Shown here: in pieces, positions 34,418 through 45,182 of the stretch | How the letters are laid out: the number at the start of each line of letters is the position of its first letter | How positions within the stretch are numbered: the first letter of the stretch is position 1 | Assembly (NCBI RefSeq): GCF_030817315.1 | Contig: NZ_JAUSZF010000001.1 | Span: 2,747,001-2,811,000, forward strand | DNA: 64,000 nucleotides | Reading direction: 5' to 3' | DNA from: Sphingomonas faeni | GTDB lineage: Bacteria > Pseudomonadota > Alphaproteobacteria > Sphingomonadales > Sphingomonadaceae | Notes under the pieces: generated by a model | Databases searched by the model: none | Told to the model about the DNA's origin: nothing | The model's input: the letters and a program-made list of their open reading frames with translations, nothing else | Made by a program: the position numbers and the translations under genes

Positions 34418-35351
34418 AGGCGACGCTCTGCGTACCCGCGATCGACTCGACTCGCACCCGCCGCTTGGCCGACGTCGCGACCAGATACGCGCCGCCGAGA
34501 ATCATCGGCACGCACAGCCACTGCCCCATGTGCAGCCCGGTAGACTCGGCAAAGGCCCGCAACTGCGAATCGGGCTCGCGGAAGAACTCCGCCGTGAACC
34601 GGGCGAGGCCGTATCCCAGCACGAACAGTCCGACGAGCTTGCCCGGATCATAGCGCGCCTTGGTCTTCCAGAACGCGAACCAGAGCAGCGCGAACAGGAC
34701 TATGCCCTCCAGCCCCGCCTCGTACAGCTGGCTCGGATGCCGCGCCGGCTCGACCATCCCGAACGGCACGGTGCGCTCGAAGATGATCCCCCAGGCGACG
34801 TCGGTCGGCTTGCCCCACAGCTCGCCGTTGACGAAGTTCGCCAGCCGCCCGAAGAACAGCCCGAAGGGTACGCAGCACGCGATATAATCGTGCACGCGCA
34901 ACCAGTTGAGCTGATGCTTCCGCGCAAACAGGATCAGCCCGATCGACGTGCCGATCACCCCGCCGTGGAACGACATGCCGCCGTCCCAGAGCCTGAATAT
35001 CCGCAGCGGATGCAGGAACATTTCGGGCGCGTAGAAGATCACGTAACCGAGCCGCCCGCCGAGGATGATGCCGAGCGTCGCGTAGAACACCAGGTCGTCG
35101 GCATGCCGCCGCGCCATCGGTGCGCCGGGCTGTGCGAGCAGCTTCAGCAGATACCACCAGCCGAGCAGAATCCCGCCGATATAGGCAAGGCTGTACCAGC
35201 GCAGCGTGAAGAAGCCGATCGAGAAGACGTCGGGGTGGAGCCCCAGATCCTCGAAACGGATGTGACTGCCGACGGCAGGCGCTGCGGCGCCCGCAGCGGC
35301 GGTGATGGTCGACAGGATCAAAGGCTTTTCCCCACGCGTTCGCCCCTGCAT
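34416..35351 (-). CDS. lgt: Prolipoprotein diacylglyceryl transferase
   Basis: Transfers diacylglycerol from phosphatidylglycerol to the lipobox cysteine, the first step of lipoprotein maturation in the inner membrane. The protein has about seven membrane helices and the Lgt signature [15 protein letters not shown]; the catalytic region includes [14 protein letters not shown] and [14 protein letters not shown]. With ATG 35351 it is 311 residues. A TTG at 35321, ten codons in, has a better ribosome-binding site (GGGGAA) and may be the true start. First gene of the leftward cluster. Confidence 0.93.
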   Translation of the reverse strand: MQGRTRGEKPLILSTITAAAGAAAPAVGSHIRFEDLGLHPDVFSIGFFTLRWYSLAYIGGILLGWWYLLKLLAQPGAPMARRHADDLVFYATLGIILGGRLGYVIFYAPEMFLHPLRIFRLWDGGMSFHGGVIGTSIGLILFARKHQLNWLRVHDYIACCVPFGLFFGRLANFVNGELWGKPTDVAWGIIFERTVPFGMVEPARHPSQLYEAGLEGIVLFALLWFAFWKTKARYDPGKLVGLFVLGYGLARFTAEFFREPDSQLRAFAESTGLHMGQWLCVPMILGGAYLVATSAKRRVRVESIAGTQSVA

Positions 35352-35388
35352 AAAGAGCGATAACGATAAGACCAAGTAGGAGAGCGAT

Positions 35389-37093
<1,705 letters not shown>

Positions 37094-37098
37094 CGTCC

Positions 37099-37235
37099 CT
37101 GGCCCCTCCGGGGAGAGGGAGGGAGGAGCCGTAGGCGACGGAAGGGAAAGGGGCAGTGAGACTCCCGGCACGGTCCCGAAGACCCACTTCCCCTCATCCG
37201 ACGCTGCCGCGCCACCTTCTCCCCGTGGGGGAGAA
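37099..37235. repeat. Degenerate palindromic repeat, family C variant
   Basis: CCCTGGCCCCTCCGGGGAGA with GGGAGGAG on the left and CCTTCTCCCCGTGGGGGAGA on the right bracket about 70 bp of unremarkable DNA, between the acyl-CoA synthetase and molybdenum-enzyme genes. Confidence 0.55.
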
Positions 37236-37252
37236 GGATTAGAGCGGTCAGC

Positions 37253-39442
37253 ATGACGATCAGCAGGCGCGGATTACTGGTTGGCGGCGGCGCGGGGATC
37301 GGCCTCGTCGTAGCCTGGAGCCTCTGGCCCCGAACCTACGCCCCCAATCTCGTCGCCAACCCCGGCGAAACCCCGTTCGGCGCATGGCTCAAGATCGGCA
37401 CCGACGGCCACGTCACCGTCGCCGTCCCACAGGTCGAACACGGCCAAGGCGTCTGCACTACCCTCCCCCAGATCGTCGCGGACGAGCTCGGCGCGGACTG
37501 GCGCACGATCGGCGTCGAGCCCGCCCCGATCAACCCGCTCTACGCCAACCCGATCGGCACGCACGACCTGTTCGAAGGCCTGTTCGACCGCCTCCCGGAT
37601 GGCACCGCGCAGCCGCCGATGCTGACCGGCGGATCCAGTTCGATCCGGATGTTCGAGCAAGCCTGCCGCGAGGCCGGTGCAGGCGCCCGCGCGCTGCTCT
37701 GCATGGCAGCGGCCAAGCGCTGGGACGCCGACTGGACCCAAGTCGCCGTCGAGGCCGGCTTCTGCACATATCAAGCCAAGCGCATCCGCTTCGCCGAACT
37801 CGCCGAGGAGGCCGCGAAGTTCACGCTCCCCGACCCCCTCCCGCTCGGCATCCAGGGCGCGGGCAAGCTCGTCGGCAAGTCCGTACCCCGCCTCGACACG
37901 CCCTCGAAGGTTGACGGTTCGGCCAACTTCGCCGGGGACGTACGCCTCGCCGACATGGTCCACGCGGCGATCCGCCAAGGCCCGGTCGGCGGTCGCCTGA
38001 CCAGGGTCGACCGCGCCGCTGCGGATCGCATCCGCGGCGTGCTCTCGGTGGTCGAGAACCCGCGCTGGGTGGCCGCAGTCGCGACGACAGGATGGGCCGC
38101 ACAAAAGGCGCTCGACGCGCTGGCGCCACGGTTCGAGAACGACGCCCCGCTCCCGGACACAGAGTCGATCGACGCAGCGCTGGACGCCGCGCTCGCGCGT
38201 CCCGGCATGCGGATGGCAGAGACCGGAGACGTCGCCGCGACGTTCCAGGGCGCCAAGCTCGTCACCGCGACCTACCGCGCCGGTCTCGGCCTGCACGCAG
38301 CGATCGAGACCCGCAGCGCGACCGCCTCCTTCTCGAACGGCCGCCTCGAACTCTGGCTTGCGACTCAAGCACCCGGTCTTGCACGATCGGCGGCGGCGCG
38401 CGCGGCGAACCTCAGCGAGGATGCGGTCGTCGTCCACCCGATGCTGATCGGCGGATCGTTCGGCGCAGCACTCGAACACTACGTCGCCGAGCAAGCCGCC
38501 GTCCTCGCGCTCAAACTCCGCCGCCCGGTCAGCCTCGTCTGGTCGCGCGGCGAGGACTCGCTCCACGACCACTACCGCGCACCCGCGATCGCGAAGATGG
38601 CCGCACGGCTCGCCCCCAACGGCGCGATCATGGGCTGGAGCGCAAACATCGCCGCCCCCGCCACCGGCGCCGAGATGGCACGCCGCATGATGCCGGGGCT
38701 CGCCACCAAAGCCGCACTGATCGGCACCAAGGGCGATCGCTACGCCGTGGCCGGCGCAACGCCCGCCTACCGCATCCCCGCCTATGCGATCGACCACCAC
38801 CCCGCCGAGATCGGCATCCCGACCGGCCACCTCCGCGGCGGCGCACACGGCTACACCGCGTTCTTCACCGAATGCTTCCTCGACGAACTCGCGCGCGCGG
38901 CCCAGTCCGAACCGATGTCGTTCCGCATCGGCATGCTCGGCGGCGAACCACGACTCGCTCGCTGCCTGTCGACCGCGGCGGCACTCGGCGGCTGGAACGG
39001 CGGCGTCGCCGGCAGCGGCCAGGGCATCGCGTGCCACGCCTTCCGCGGCAGCTACATCGCGGTTATGGCCGAAGCGCATACGGGCGCGGACCAGCGCCCG
39101 GTAATCGACCGGCTCGTCGCCGCGGTCGATTGCGGCGCGCTGATCAACCCCGACATCGTCCGCCAGCAGATCGAGGGCGGTCTGATCTTCGGCATAGCTT
39201 CCGCACTCGGCGCAACGACCGGCATCACTCGCGGGCTCGCCGACGCGCGCGGGTTCGACACGATCGCCCTGCCCCACCTCGCCGACACGCCCGACATCAC
39301 CGTCGAGCTGATCCGCAGCGACGAAGCCCCCGGCGGCGTCGGCGAACTCGGCGTCCCCGCGGTCGCGCCGGCGATCGCCAATGCACTCTATGCGTCAACA
39401 GGCTTCCGCATCCGCAATTTGCCTTTAAGACCAGCGTCATGA
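37253..39442 (+). CDS. Molybdopterin-binding subunit of a xanthine dehydrogenase-family (IorB-like) oxidoreductase
   Basis: A 729-residue exported molybdenum hydroxylase large subunit. A twin-arginine signal (TISRRGLLVGGGAGIGLVV) is followed by the substrate and cofactor domains typical of isoquinoline 1-oxidoreductase/aldehyde dehydrogenase beta subunits. GGSFGAALEHYVAEQAA and PTGHLRGGAHGYTAFFTE are cofactor segments, and the catalytic Glu is in GGVGELGVPAVAPAIANAL near the C-terminus. The usual partner, a small [2Fe-2S] subunit, is not adjacent or anywhere in the window. The stop overlaps the hemH start (ATGA). Substrate unknown. Confidence 0.85.
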   Translation: MTISRRGLLVGGGAGIGLVVAWSLWPRTYAPNLVANPGETPFGAWLKIGTDGHVTVAVPQVEHGQGVCTTLPQIVADELGADWRTIGVEPAPINPLYANPIGTHDLFEGLFDRLPDGTAQPPMLTGGSSSIRMFEQACREAGAGARALLCMAAAKRWDADWTQVAVEAGFCTYQAKRIRFAELAEEAAKFTLPDPLPLGIQGAGKLVGKSVPRLDTPSKVDGSANFAGDVRLADMVHAAIRQGPVGGRLTRVDRAAADRIRGVLSVVENPRWVAAVATTGWAAQKALDALAPRFENDAPLPDTESIDAALDAALARPGMRMAETGDVAATFQGAKLVTATYRAGLGLHAAIETRSATASFSNGRLELWLATQAPGLARSAAARAANLSEDAVVVHPMLIGGSFGAALEHYVAEQAAVLALKLRRPVSLVWSRGEDSLHDHYRAPAIAKMAARLAPNGAIMGWSANIAAPATGAEMARRMMPGLATKAALIGTKGDRYAVAGATPAYRIPAYAIDHHPAEIGIPTGHLRGGAHGYTAFFTECFLDELARAAQSEPMSFRIGMLGGEPRLARCLSTAAALGGWNGGVAGSGQGIACHAFRGSYIAVMAEAHTGADQRPVIDRLVAAVDCGALINPDIVRQQIEGGLIFGIASALGATTGITRGLADARGFDTIALPHLADTPDITVELIRSDEAPGGVGELGVPAVAPAIANALYASTGFRIRNLPLRPAS

Positions 39443-40446
39443 CCCTGCCCCCCGATCACCCCCCGATTCCCAAGCCCAAGATCGGCGTGTTGCTGATGAA
39501 CCTCGGCACGCCCGATGGCCCCGATGCGAAATCGGTAAAGCGCTATCTCGGCGAGTTCCTGTCCGATTCGCGCGTCGTCGAAATTCCGCAGATCGCGTGG
39601 CAGCCGATATTGCGCGGCATCATCCTCAACACCCGCCCGAAAAAGTCCGCGCATGCTTATTCGCAAGTCTGGCGCGAGGACGGCTCGCCGCTCGCTGCGA
39701 TCACCCGGTTGCAGGCGGCGGCGCTGAAGGATGCGTTCGGACCGGAAGTGCTGGTCGACTGGGCGATGCGCTACGGCAATCCGTCGATCGCGGACCGGTT
39801 GACCGCGATGAAGGCGGCGGGCTGCGAACGCATCCTGCTCGCGCCACTCTATCCGCAATATTGCGCAGCAACTACCGCGACGGCGAACGACAAGGCGTTC
39901 AAGCATCTCGCCGGGCTGCGCTGGCAGCCGGCGATCCGGACGTTGCCGCCTTACTATGACGACACGCTCTATATCGACGCGCTGAAGAACTCTCTTGAAG
40001 AGGGGCTTTCCGCGCTCGATTTCACCCCCGATGCGATCGTCGCCAGCTTTCACGGGATGCCGAAGCGGACGTTGCAGCAGGGCGATCCCTACCACTGCCA
40101 CTGCCAGAAAACTGCGCGATTGCTCGGCGAATGCATGGGCCGCGAGTTGACGATCGCGTTCCAGTCGCGGTTCGGGCCGCAGAAATGGCTGGGGCCGGCG
40201 ACCGACGAGACGCTGGTGGCGCTCGCCAAGGCCGGCAAGACCAAGGTCGCGATCTTCGCACCCGGCTTCTCCGCCGACTGTTTGGAGACGCTAGAGGAAC
40301 TGTCGATCCGCGGACGCGAGAGCTTCGAGGAAGCTGGCGGCACGCACTTCGCTTATCTCCCCTGCCTCAACGACAGCCCCGTCGGCGTGGAAATGTTGCG
40401 CAGCATTTTGGCACGCGAGCTTGAAGGATGGGTGCGGGCTGGCTAG
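39439..40446 (+). CDS. hemH: Ferrochelatase
   Basis: Inserts Fe(II) into protoporphyrin IX, the final step of heme synthesis. The 335-residue protein has the N-terminal signature KIGVLLMNLGTPDGPD, the metal/porphyrin His in IVASFHGMPKRT, and the acidic/Glu face in DCLETLEELSIRGRESFEEA. The ATG overlaps the molybdenum-subunit stop by four bases, so the genes are translationally coupled although their functions look unrelated. A stretch of open frame upstream in the same phase is shadow. Confidence 0.95.
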   Translation: MTLPPDHPPIPKPKIGVLLMNLGTPDGPDAKSVKRYLGEFLSDSRVVEIPQIAWQPILRGIILNTRPKKSAHAYSQVWREDGSPLAAITRLQAAALKDAFGPEVLVDWAMRYGNPSIADRLTAMKAAGCERILLAPLYPQYCAATTATANDKAFKHLAGLRWQPAIRTLPPYYDDTLYIDALKNSLEEGLSALDFTPDAIVASFHGMPKRTLQQGDPYHCHCQKTARLLGECMGRELTIAFQSRFGPQKWLGPATDETLVALAKAGKTKVAIFAPGFSADCLETLEELSIRGRESFEEAGGTHFAYLPCLNDSPVGVEMLRSILARELEGWVRAG

Positions 40447-40479
40447 CCTTCCGCAAAAGGCTGAACCTAGGAGAGACTG

Positions 40480-41202
40480 ATGGCACGCGTCGCAATTGTA
40501 ACCGGTGGTACGCGCGGAATCGGCGAAGCGATCAGCCTCGCATTGCAGGACATGGGCCTGACCGTAGCGGCAACCTATGCCGGCAACGACGAGCGTGCGC
40601 GGGAGTTCACCGAGCGCACCGGGATCAAGGCGTATAAATGGGACGTCGCCGACTACGACGCGTGCCAAGCCGGCTGCGCACAGGTCGCCGCCGATCTGGG
40701 CGATGTCGATATCGTCGTGAACAACGCCGGCATCACCCGCGACGGCACGATCCTGAAGATGACGTACCAGGATTGGAAAGAGGTGATGGACACCAATCTC
40801 GGCGGTTGCTTCAACATGGCCAAGGCGGTGTTCCCGGGCATGCGGACGCGCAAATGGGGGCGGATCGTCAACATCGGCTCGATCAACGGCCAGGCCGGGC
40901 AATACGGCCAGGTAAACTATGCTGCGGCCAAGTCCGGCATTCACGGCTTCACGAAAGCCTTGGCGCAAGAAGGCGCGCGTGCCGGCGTAACGGTCAACGC
41001 GATCGCACCGGGCTATATCGATACGGACATGGTGGCGGCGGTGCCGGCCGACGTGTTGGAGAAGATTGTGGCCAAAATCCCGGTCGGGCGCTTGGGCCAG
41101 GCGACCGAGATCGCGCGCGGCGTGGCGTTTCTGTGCTCGGAAGAGGGCGGGTTCGTGACCGGGTCTACGCTGAGCATCAATGGTGGGCAGCACATGTACT
41201 GA
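40480..41202 (+). CDS. phaB: Acetoacetyl-CoA reductase
   Basis: An NADPH-dependent SDR of 240 residues that makes (R)-3-hydroxybutyryl-CoA for PHA synthesis. The cofactor loop is TGGTRGIGEAI, the active site is NIGSINGQAGQYGQVNYAAAK (Ser, Tyr and Lys of the SDR catalytic set), and PGYIDTDMVAAVP and the GGQHMY end are diagnostic of PhaB/PhbB. AGGAG precedes the ATG. The PHA synthase and phasin lie about 3-6 kb downstream on the opposite strand; no thiolase (phaA) is in the window. Confidence 0.92.
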   Translation: MARVAIVTGGTRGIGEAISLALQDMGLTVAATYAGNDERAREFTERTGIKAYKWDVADYDACQAGCAQVAADLGDVDIVVNNAGITRDGTILKMTYQDWKEVMDTNLGGCFNMAKAVFPGMRTRKWGRIVNIGSINGQAGQYGQVNYAAAKSGIHGFTKALAQEGARAGVTVNAIAPGYIDTDMVAAVPADVLEKIVAKIPVGRLGQATEIARGVAFLCSEEGGFVTGSTLSINGGQHMY

Positions 41203-41209
41203 CGGGCGC

Positions 41210-41330
41210 AGGCAGCGCAAAACGCTGCCGTTGCCCGCAGCGAAGCGAGGCGGGCAGCGCCCGGCACGGCCGGCGGGTCGGCTAGGCCGAACCCGTCCGA
41301 CGGCGGCTTTGCCGGCGGCGCCGAGTAGAT
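41210..41330. repeat. Dispersed intergenic sequence, family F, copy 2
   Basis: Starts with a hairpin-prone CAGGCAGCGCAAAACGCTGC segment, then the CCGGCACGGCCGGCGGGTCG and CCGACGGCGGCTTTGCCGGC blocks shared with about 29.47-29.54 kb. It is the first of three repeat blocks in the 372-bp gap between convergent phaB and murA. Confidence 0.55.
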
Positions 41331-41363
41331 GTCTATCGGGCTACCAAGGCCGGTCTTGCTTGA

Positions 41364-41392
41364 TCCTGGGCCCCCGCCTTCGCGGGGGAACA
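41364..41392. repeat. Half palindromic repeat, family E
   Basis: GGGCCCCCGCCTTCGCGGGG is one arm of family E, without the facing arm seen elsewhere. Confidence 0.65.
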
Positions 41393-41439
41393 GCAAGGTT
41401 AGCGCTGCTTCAACAGAACCACCGGAAGACGCCTCGTAA

Positions 41440-41545
41440 CCTACTCCCTCTCCCCTCCGGGGAGAGGGTCGGGGTGAGGGGCGGCCAAGCAGTGCATCGC
41501 CCGGAACAGCCCCTCACCCAACCCTCTCCCCGGAGGGGAGAGGGC
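41440..41545. repeat. Intergenic palindromic repeat, family C variant (CTCTCCCCTCCGGGGAGAGG)
   Basis: CCCTCTCCCCTCCGGGGAGA with GGTCGGGGTGAGGGG on the left faces CCCCTCACCCAACCC and TCTCCCCGGAGGGGAGAGGG on the right. No coding potential is seen in the rest of the phaB-murA gap. Confidence 0.88.
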
Positions 41546-41574
41546 TACCCCGCTAAAATCAGGTCACCAAGACC

Positions 41575-42858
41575 TCACCCGTCGCTAGCACGCTCGATAT
41601 CCGCCCCAACCGCGCTCAATTTCTCCTCCAACCGCTCATACCCACGGTCGAGGTGGTAAACCCGACCCACCGACGTCTCGCCATCCGCCGCCAACCCGGC
41701 CAGGATCAAGCTCATCGAAGCCCGCAGATCGGTCGCCATCACCGGCGCCCCGACCAGCTTGTCGACCCCGCGTACCACCGCGGTCCGCCCCCGCACCTGG
41801 ATATCCGCTCCCATCCGCGCCAACTCGGGCACGTGCATGTAGCGGTTCTCGAAGATCGTCTCGGTCAGCACGCTGGCGCCATCCGCCTTGCACAGCATCG
41901 CCATGAACTGCGCCTGCATATCGGTCGCGAAACCGGGGTAAGGCGCGGTCGAAAGCGTCAGCGGCTTCAGCTTGCCGTCCGAGGCGATGCGGACGCCGTC
42001 CTTTGTCGGCGTGACCGATACGCCGGCCTCGACCAGCGCATCGATCGTCGCGCCCATGTCCGGGATCGCCACGCCGACCAGCTCCAGGTCGCCACCCGTA
42101 ATCGCCGCGGCGCACGCGTAACTGCCCGCCTCGATCCGGTCGGGCATGACCGCATAGGTCGCGCCGTGCAGCCGGTCGCGGCCCTCGATCGTCAGCGTCT
42201 CGGTGCCGATCCCGTCGATCGAGGCGCCCATCGCGACGAGGCAGTTGCAGAGGTCGACGATCTCGGGCTCACGCGCGGCATTCTCGATCACGCTCGTCCC
42301 CTTGGCGAGCACCGCCGCCATGACAACGTTCTCGGTCGCGCCGACCGACACGATCGGGAAACGGAAGCGCCCGCCCGGCAGGCGTCCACCCGGCGCGATC
42401 GCCTTCACATAGCCCGCCGCCATCTCCAGTTCGGCACCAATCGCTTCCAATGCGCGCAGATGGAGGTCGATCGGCCGATTGCCGATCGCGCAGCCGCCCG
42501 GCAGCGACACCGTCGCCTCGCCGCCACGGCCGAGCAGCGGCCCGAGCACCAGGATCGACGCGCGCATCTTCCGCACGATGTCGTACGGCGCCTCGGTCGA
42601 GGTGAGGTTACCCGCGCGGATCGTCATCACCCGGCCGAAATCCTCCGGCCGCGTCCCCTGGATCGCGGTCGACGCGCCAAGCTGGTTGAGCAGATGGCCG
42701 AAGCCGTCGACATCCGCCAGCCGCGGCAGGTTGCGCAGCGTCAGCGGCTCTTCGGTCAGCAGCGCGCACGGCATCAGCGTGAGCGCGGCGTTCTTCGCGC
42801 CGGAAATGGGCAAGCGCCCGGACAGGCGATTGCCGCCGCGAATGAGAATACGGTCCAT
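41575..42858 (-). CDS. murA: UDP-N-acetylglucosamine 1-carboxyvinyltransferase
   Basis: First committed step of peptidoglycan synthesis: transfers enolpyruvate from PEP to UDP-GlcNAc in the cytoplasm. At 427 residues it matches the family. The N-terminal [17 protein letters not shown] segment and the catalytic Cys123 in [16 protein letters not shown] (the fosfomycin target) are intact, as is the conserved [15 protein letters not shown] near the end. It is divergent from the Crp/Fnr gene and ends at the 41.4-kb repeat. Confidence 0.96.
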   Translation of the reverse strand: MDRILIRGGNRLSGRLPISGAKNAALTLMPCALLTEEPLTLRNLPRLADVDGFGHLLNQLGASTAIQGTRPEDFGRVMTIRAGNLTSTEAPYDIVRKMRASILVLGPLLGRGGEATVSLPGGCAIGNRPIDLHLRALEAIGAELEMAAGYVKAIAPGGRLPGGRFRFPIVSVGATENVVMAAVLAKGTSVIENAAREPEIVDLCNCLVAMGASIDGIGTETLTIEGRDRLHGATYAVMPDRIEAGSYACAAAITGGDLELVGVAIPDMGATIDALVEAGVSVTPTKDGVRIASDGKLKPLTLSTAPYPGFATDMQAQFMAMLCKADGASVLTETIFENRYMHVPELARMGADIQVRGRTAVVRGVDKLVGAPVMATDLRASMSLILAGLAADGETSVGRVYHLDRGYERLEEKLSAVGADIERASDG

Positions 42859-43058
42859 CGCCGGTGTCTATCGCGGCTGGCGATCCGCGCAAGGGCCCCT
42901 TGGCGATCGGGCGATCGGCGGACGCTACCCGAGGACGAGTCCCGCGTTGGGACCGAGCGCTCTCGTCCGAAGCGCTAACGCCCCCCGCTTGATCGACTTT
43001 AATGCGCGGAAATCTTAGCTTTGCTCTGTGGTTCTCTAACATCGGGGACCATTACAGA

Positions 43059-43794
43059 GTGCCGCACAGCTGCTTCGCCGACCGCGTCGGCGATCTCGTC
43101 GACCTGTCGATGAACGAAAAGGCTGCGCTAGCGCGGTTGGAGGACCGCCCGCGAGACTTGCGTCGCGGTGCCGTCCTCGTGCGCGAGAACGACCCGCAGG
43201 CCGAACTCTTCATCCTCCAACGCGGCATGGCAATGAGCTATGTGCTGCTAGACGACGGCAGCCGCCAGATCCTGCGCTTCCTCTACGCCGGCGACATGCT
43301 GGCGGTCTCGGCTCTGGTGTACCGCGATTCGCCTGAGACGGTGGTCGCGCTGACGGATTGCACGGTCTGTTCGTTCGATCGGTCGGCGATGACCGGGCTC
43401 GTCACCGATCACCCGCGGTTGTCGGCGCTGATCATGGTGATGAACCAGATGGAGAAGGTCGCGCTGACCGACCGTCTCGCCGCGCTGGGCCGAACCTCGG
43501 CAAGAGGCCCGGATCGCCGCGCTGCTGTTCGAAATGCGCAACCGATTGCGGATGCGCGATCGCGCGATGGGCAACAGCTTTACACTAGGGCTGACGCAGG
43601 AGGAAATCGGCGACGCAACCGGCCTCACCGCGGTCCATGTCAATCGCATGCTCCGGCAACTCGAGGAAGACGGCCTGATCCGCCGCGAAATGGGCCGGGT
43701 GACATTGCTCAACGAGATGCAACTTGCGCAGGCGGCGAATTACATCGACCGGTTCGACGGACTAGACCTGCGCTGGCTTCCCCCCGCACGGTAA
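43059..43794 (+). pseudogene. Crp/Fnr-family regulator with a frameshift between its two domains
   Basis: The N-terminal cyclic-nucleotide-binding-like domain (RRGAVLVRENDPQAELFILQ; RQILRFLYAGDMLAV) runs in one frame to RLAALGRTSA. An extra A at 43502-43503 (TCGGCAAGAGG for TCGGCAGAGG) then shifts the frame. In the restored frame EARIAALLFEMRNRL and the winged helix-turn-helix (LGLTQEEIGDATGLTAVHVN, then RMLRQLEEDGLIRRE) continue to TAA 43792-43794. Together they make a normal protein of about 244 residues. As written, the product would keep the sensor domain, lose the DNA-binding domain and read on to 43922. The start is uncertain: GTG 43059 (GGGGA upstream) or ATG 43002. Confidence 0.85.
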
Positions 43795-43831
43795 ACTACG
43801 CTTCGCTCCCCCCGCCGAGAGGACCATCAAG

Positions 43832-44173
43832 TCACGCCTTCTCGAGAGTACATTGCAGCGGGTGCTGGTTCTGGCGGGCGAAATCCATGACCTGCGACAC
43901 CTTGGTCTCGGCCACCTCGTAGCTGAACGTGCCACAGACCCCGACGCCCTTCTGATGCACATGGAGCATCACGCGAGTCGCCGCCTCCATATCCATCCGG
44001 AAGAACCGCTGGAGGCACAGCACGACGAATTCCATCGGCGTATAGTCGTCGTTGAGCATCAGCACGCGGTACGGCGTCGGCTGTTTGGTCTTCGCGCGCG
44101 TCTTGGTCGCGATGCCGGCGCCAGTGCCGTCATTGCCATCTTCGCCACCATCGTCGCGGCGCTCGGCCATCAT
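43832..44173 (-). CDS. clpS: ClpS adaptor of the ClpAP protease
   Basis: Delivers N-degron substrates to ClpA. The conserved core begins [20 protein letters not shown], including the Asn-Asp-Asp that binds the N-terminal residue, and continues through [24 protein letters not shown] to the terminal [12 protein letters not shown]. The N-terminal extension is short and acidic. I place the start at ATG 44173 (113 residues); in-frame starts at 44206, 44224 and 44263 exist and none has a convincing ribosome-binding site. It lies downstream of the phasin gene, but a terminator hairpin separates them. Confidence 0.9.
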   Translation of the reverse strand: MMAERRDDGGEDGNDGTGAGIATKTRAKTKQPTPYRVLMLNDDYTPMEFVVLCLQRFFRMDMEAATRVMLHVHQKGVGVCGTFSYEVAETKVSQVMDFARQNQHPLQCTLEKA

Positions 44174-44279
44174 TGCGGCCAGCTTCAATTCGGGGGTCAA
44201 CACCATGCTGCCAAAATATGGCATGCCGGGGGGCAAGGGCAAGGGGGCGCCCGCAATCGCCATGCGAAAACGAAGCGCA

Positions 44280-44313
44280 AAAGGGGCGACGGTCGCATGA
44301 CGGCCGCCCCTTT
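44280..44313 (-). terminator. Terminator after the phasin gene
   Basis: AAAGGGGCG / CGCCCCTTT forms a 9-bp stem with a 16-nt loop. Read leftwards it is followed by TTTTGCG, so it should end phasin transcription before clpS. Confidence 0.6.
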
Positions 44314-44348
44314 CGTGTCGCACTACCCGAAGGCGGCGCGCAATCGAC

Positions 44349-45080
44349 TTACGACGAGATCTTCATCTTGTCGGTCGCGACCGCAACGCGGTTCGAGATC
44401 GGCTGCGCGAACTCGCCGAACATCTTCAGCATCCGCTCGGTCGAGCGCGAACCCTCGGCGATCATCGTGTCGAACGCGGTGCGCGCGTAATCGCCCTGGA
44501 GCTTCATGAACTCGGTCGGCGACTTGGCAGCGGCGAGCGTCTTGGCGGCTTCGGTCGCGCTCTCGAACGAGGTCTTGGCGTACTCGGCCGCTTCCTGGCC
44601 GAGCGCCTCGACGTTCTTCGCGGCGATCTTCGACGATTCGACCAGCGCCTCGATGTTGCCCTTGCCGAATGCGACGAAATCTTCCGCCATCTTCGCCGAC
44701 TTCTCCATCGCGCCCTTGGCCTGCTCATTGAACTCGGCGGTGTTCGCGCCCGTGAAGAGGGCCTTGGTCTTCTCGGTGATGCTCTGGATCGTTTCCATCG
44801 TGGCGTCCTTTGTTTCGCTGGCTAGGGTTTCGCTAGCTGGGATCCCCGTTGGCGCGGTGGCCGGAATCGGGGCGGGAATGTCCGGGTGCGGCGATACAAA
44901 AGCAGCCGCGAGAGGTTGAGGTACCGACGTCTTGGCGATCGGCTCGGGTGCCGGTTTCGCCGGCTTGGCGACAGTCCGGGCGGAGGCTTTGGCGGTCGCG
45001 GCCTTCACGGCAGCCACCGGTTTCGCGGCGGCGGCAAGCTTCGAACCGGCCTTGGCCGTCCGTTTCACGATATCCACCAT
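44349..45080 (-). CDS. Phasin (PHA granule-associated protein)
   Basis: 243 residues. The first about 90 are a Lys/Ala/Pro-rich low-complexity region ([20 protein letters not shown] and KPAKPAPEP). The C-terminal 145 form the amphipathic helical phasin domain (MADDFVAF-like [57 protein letters not shown]). Phasins coat polyhydroxyalkanoate granules. ATG 45080 follows an AGAGAGG ribosome-binding site. The gene lies just downstream of phaC, with its own palindrome-rich upstream region. Confidence 0.92.
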   Translation of the reverse strand: MVDIVKRTAKAGSKLAAAAKPVAAVKAATAKASARTVAKPAKPAPEPIAKTSVPQPLAAAFVSPHPDIPAPIPATAPTGIPASETLASETKDATMETIQSITEKTKALFTGANTAEFNEQAKGAMEKSAKMAEDFVAFGKGNIEALVESSKIAAKNVEALGQEAAEYAKTSFESATEAAKTLAAAKSPTEFMKLQGDYARTAFDTMIAEGSRSTERMLKMFGEFAQPISNRVAVATDKMKISS

Positions 45081-45135
45081 CCACGCACCTCTCTTCGGAG
45101 TTATGTCGCGGTCTTTGTACACGATTTGTGGCGCC

Positions 45136-45159
45136 GCACAATTAAATTGTGCAGTGCAC
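45136..45159. promoter_or_regulatory. Overlapping palindromes upstream of the phasin gene
   Basis: GCACAATTAAATTGTGC (45136-45152, perfect 17-bp dyad) overlaps GTGCAGTGCAC (45149-45159). On the phasin strand a possible -35 TTGTGC falls in the first dyad and a -10 TACAAA lies 16 bp further. TGC-rich palindromes upstream of phasin genes are known targets of PhaR-type repressors, so this is a candidate PhaR operator by analogy. Confidence 0.5.
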
Positions 45160-45182
45160 CATGACGTTAACGGAAGGTAGCG

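Noticed and set aside
38092..39438. Long open frame overlapping the molybdenum-subunit gene in another phase
   Set aside because: Arg/Pro-rich composition typical of a high-GC shadow; the conserved protein is in the other frame. Only the part from 39439 (hemH) is real.
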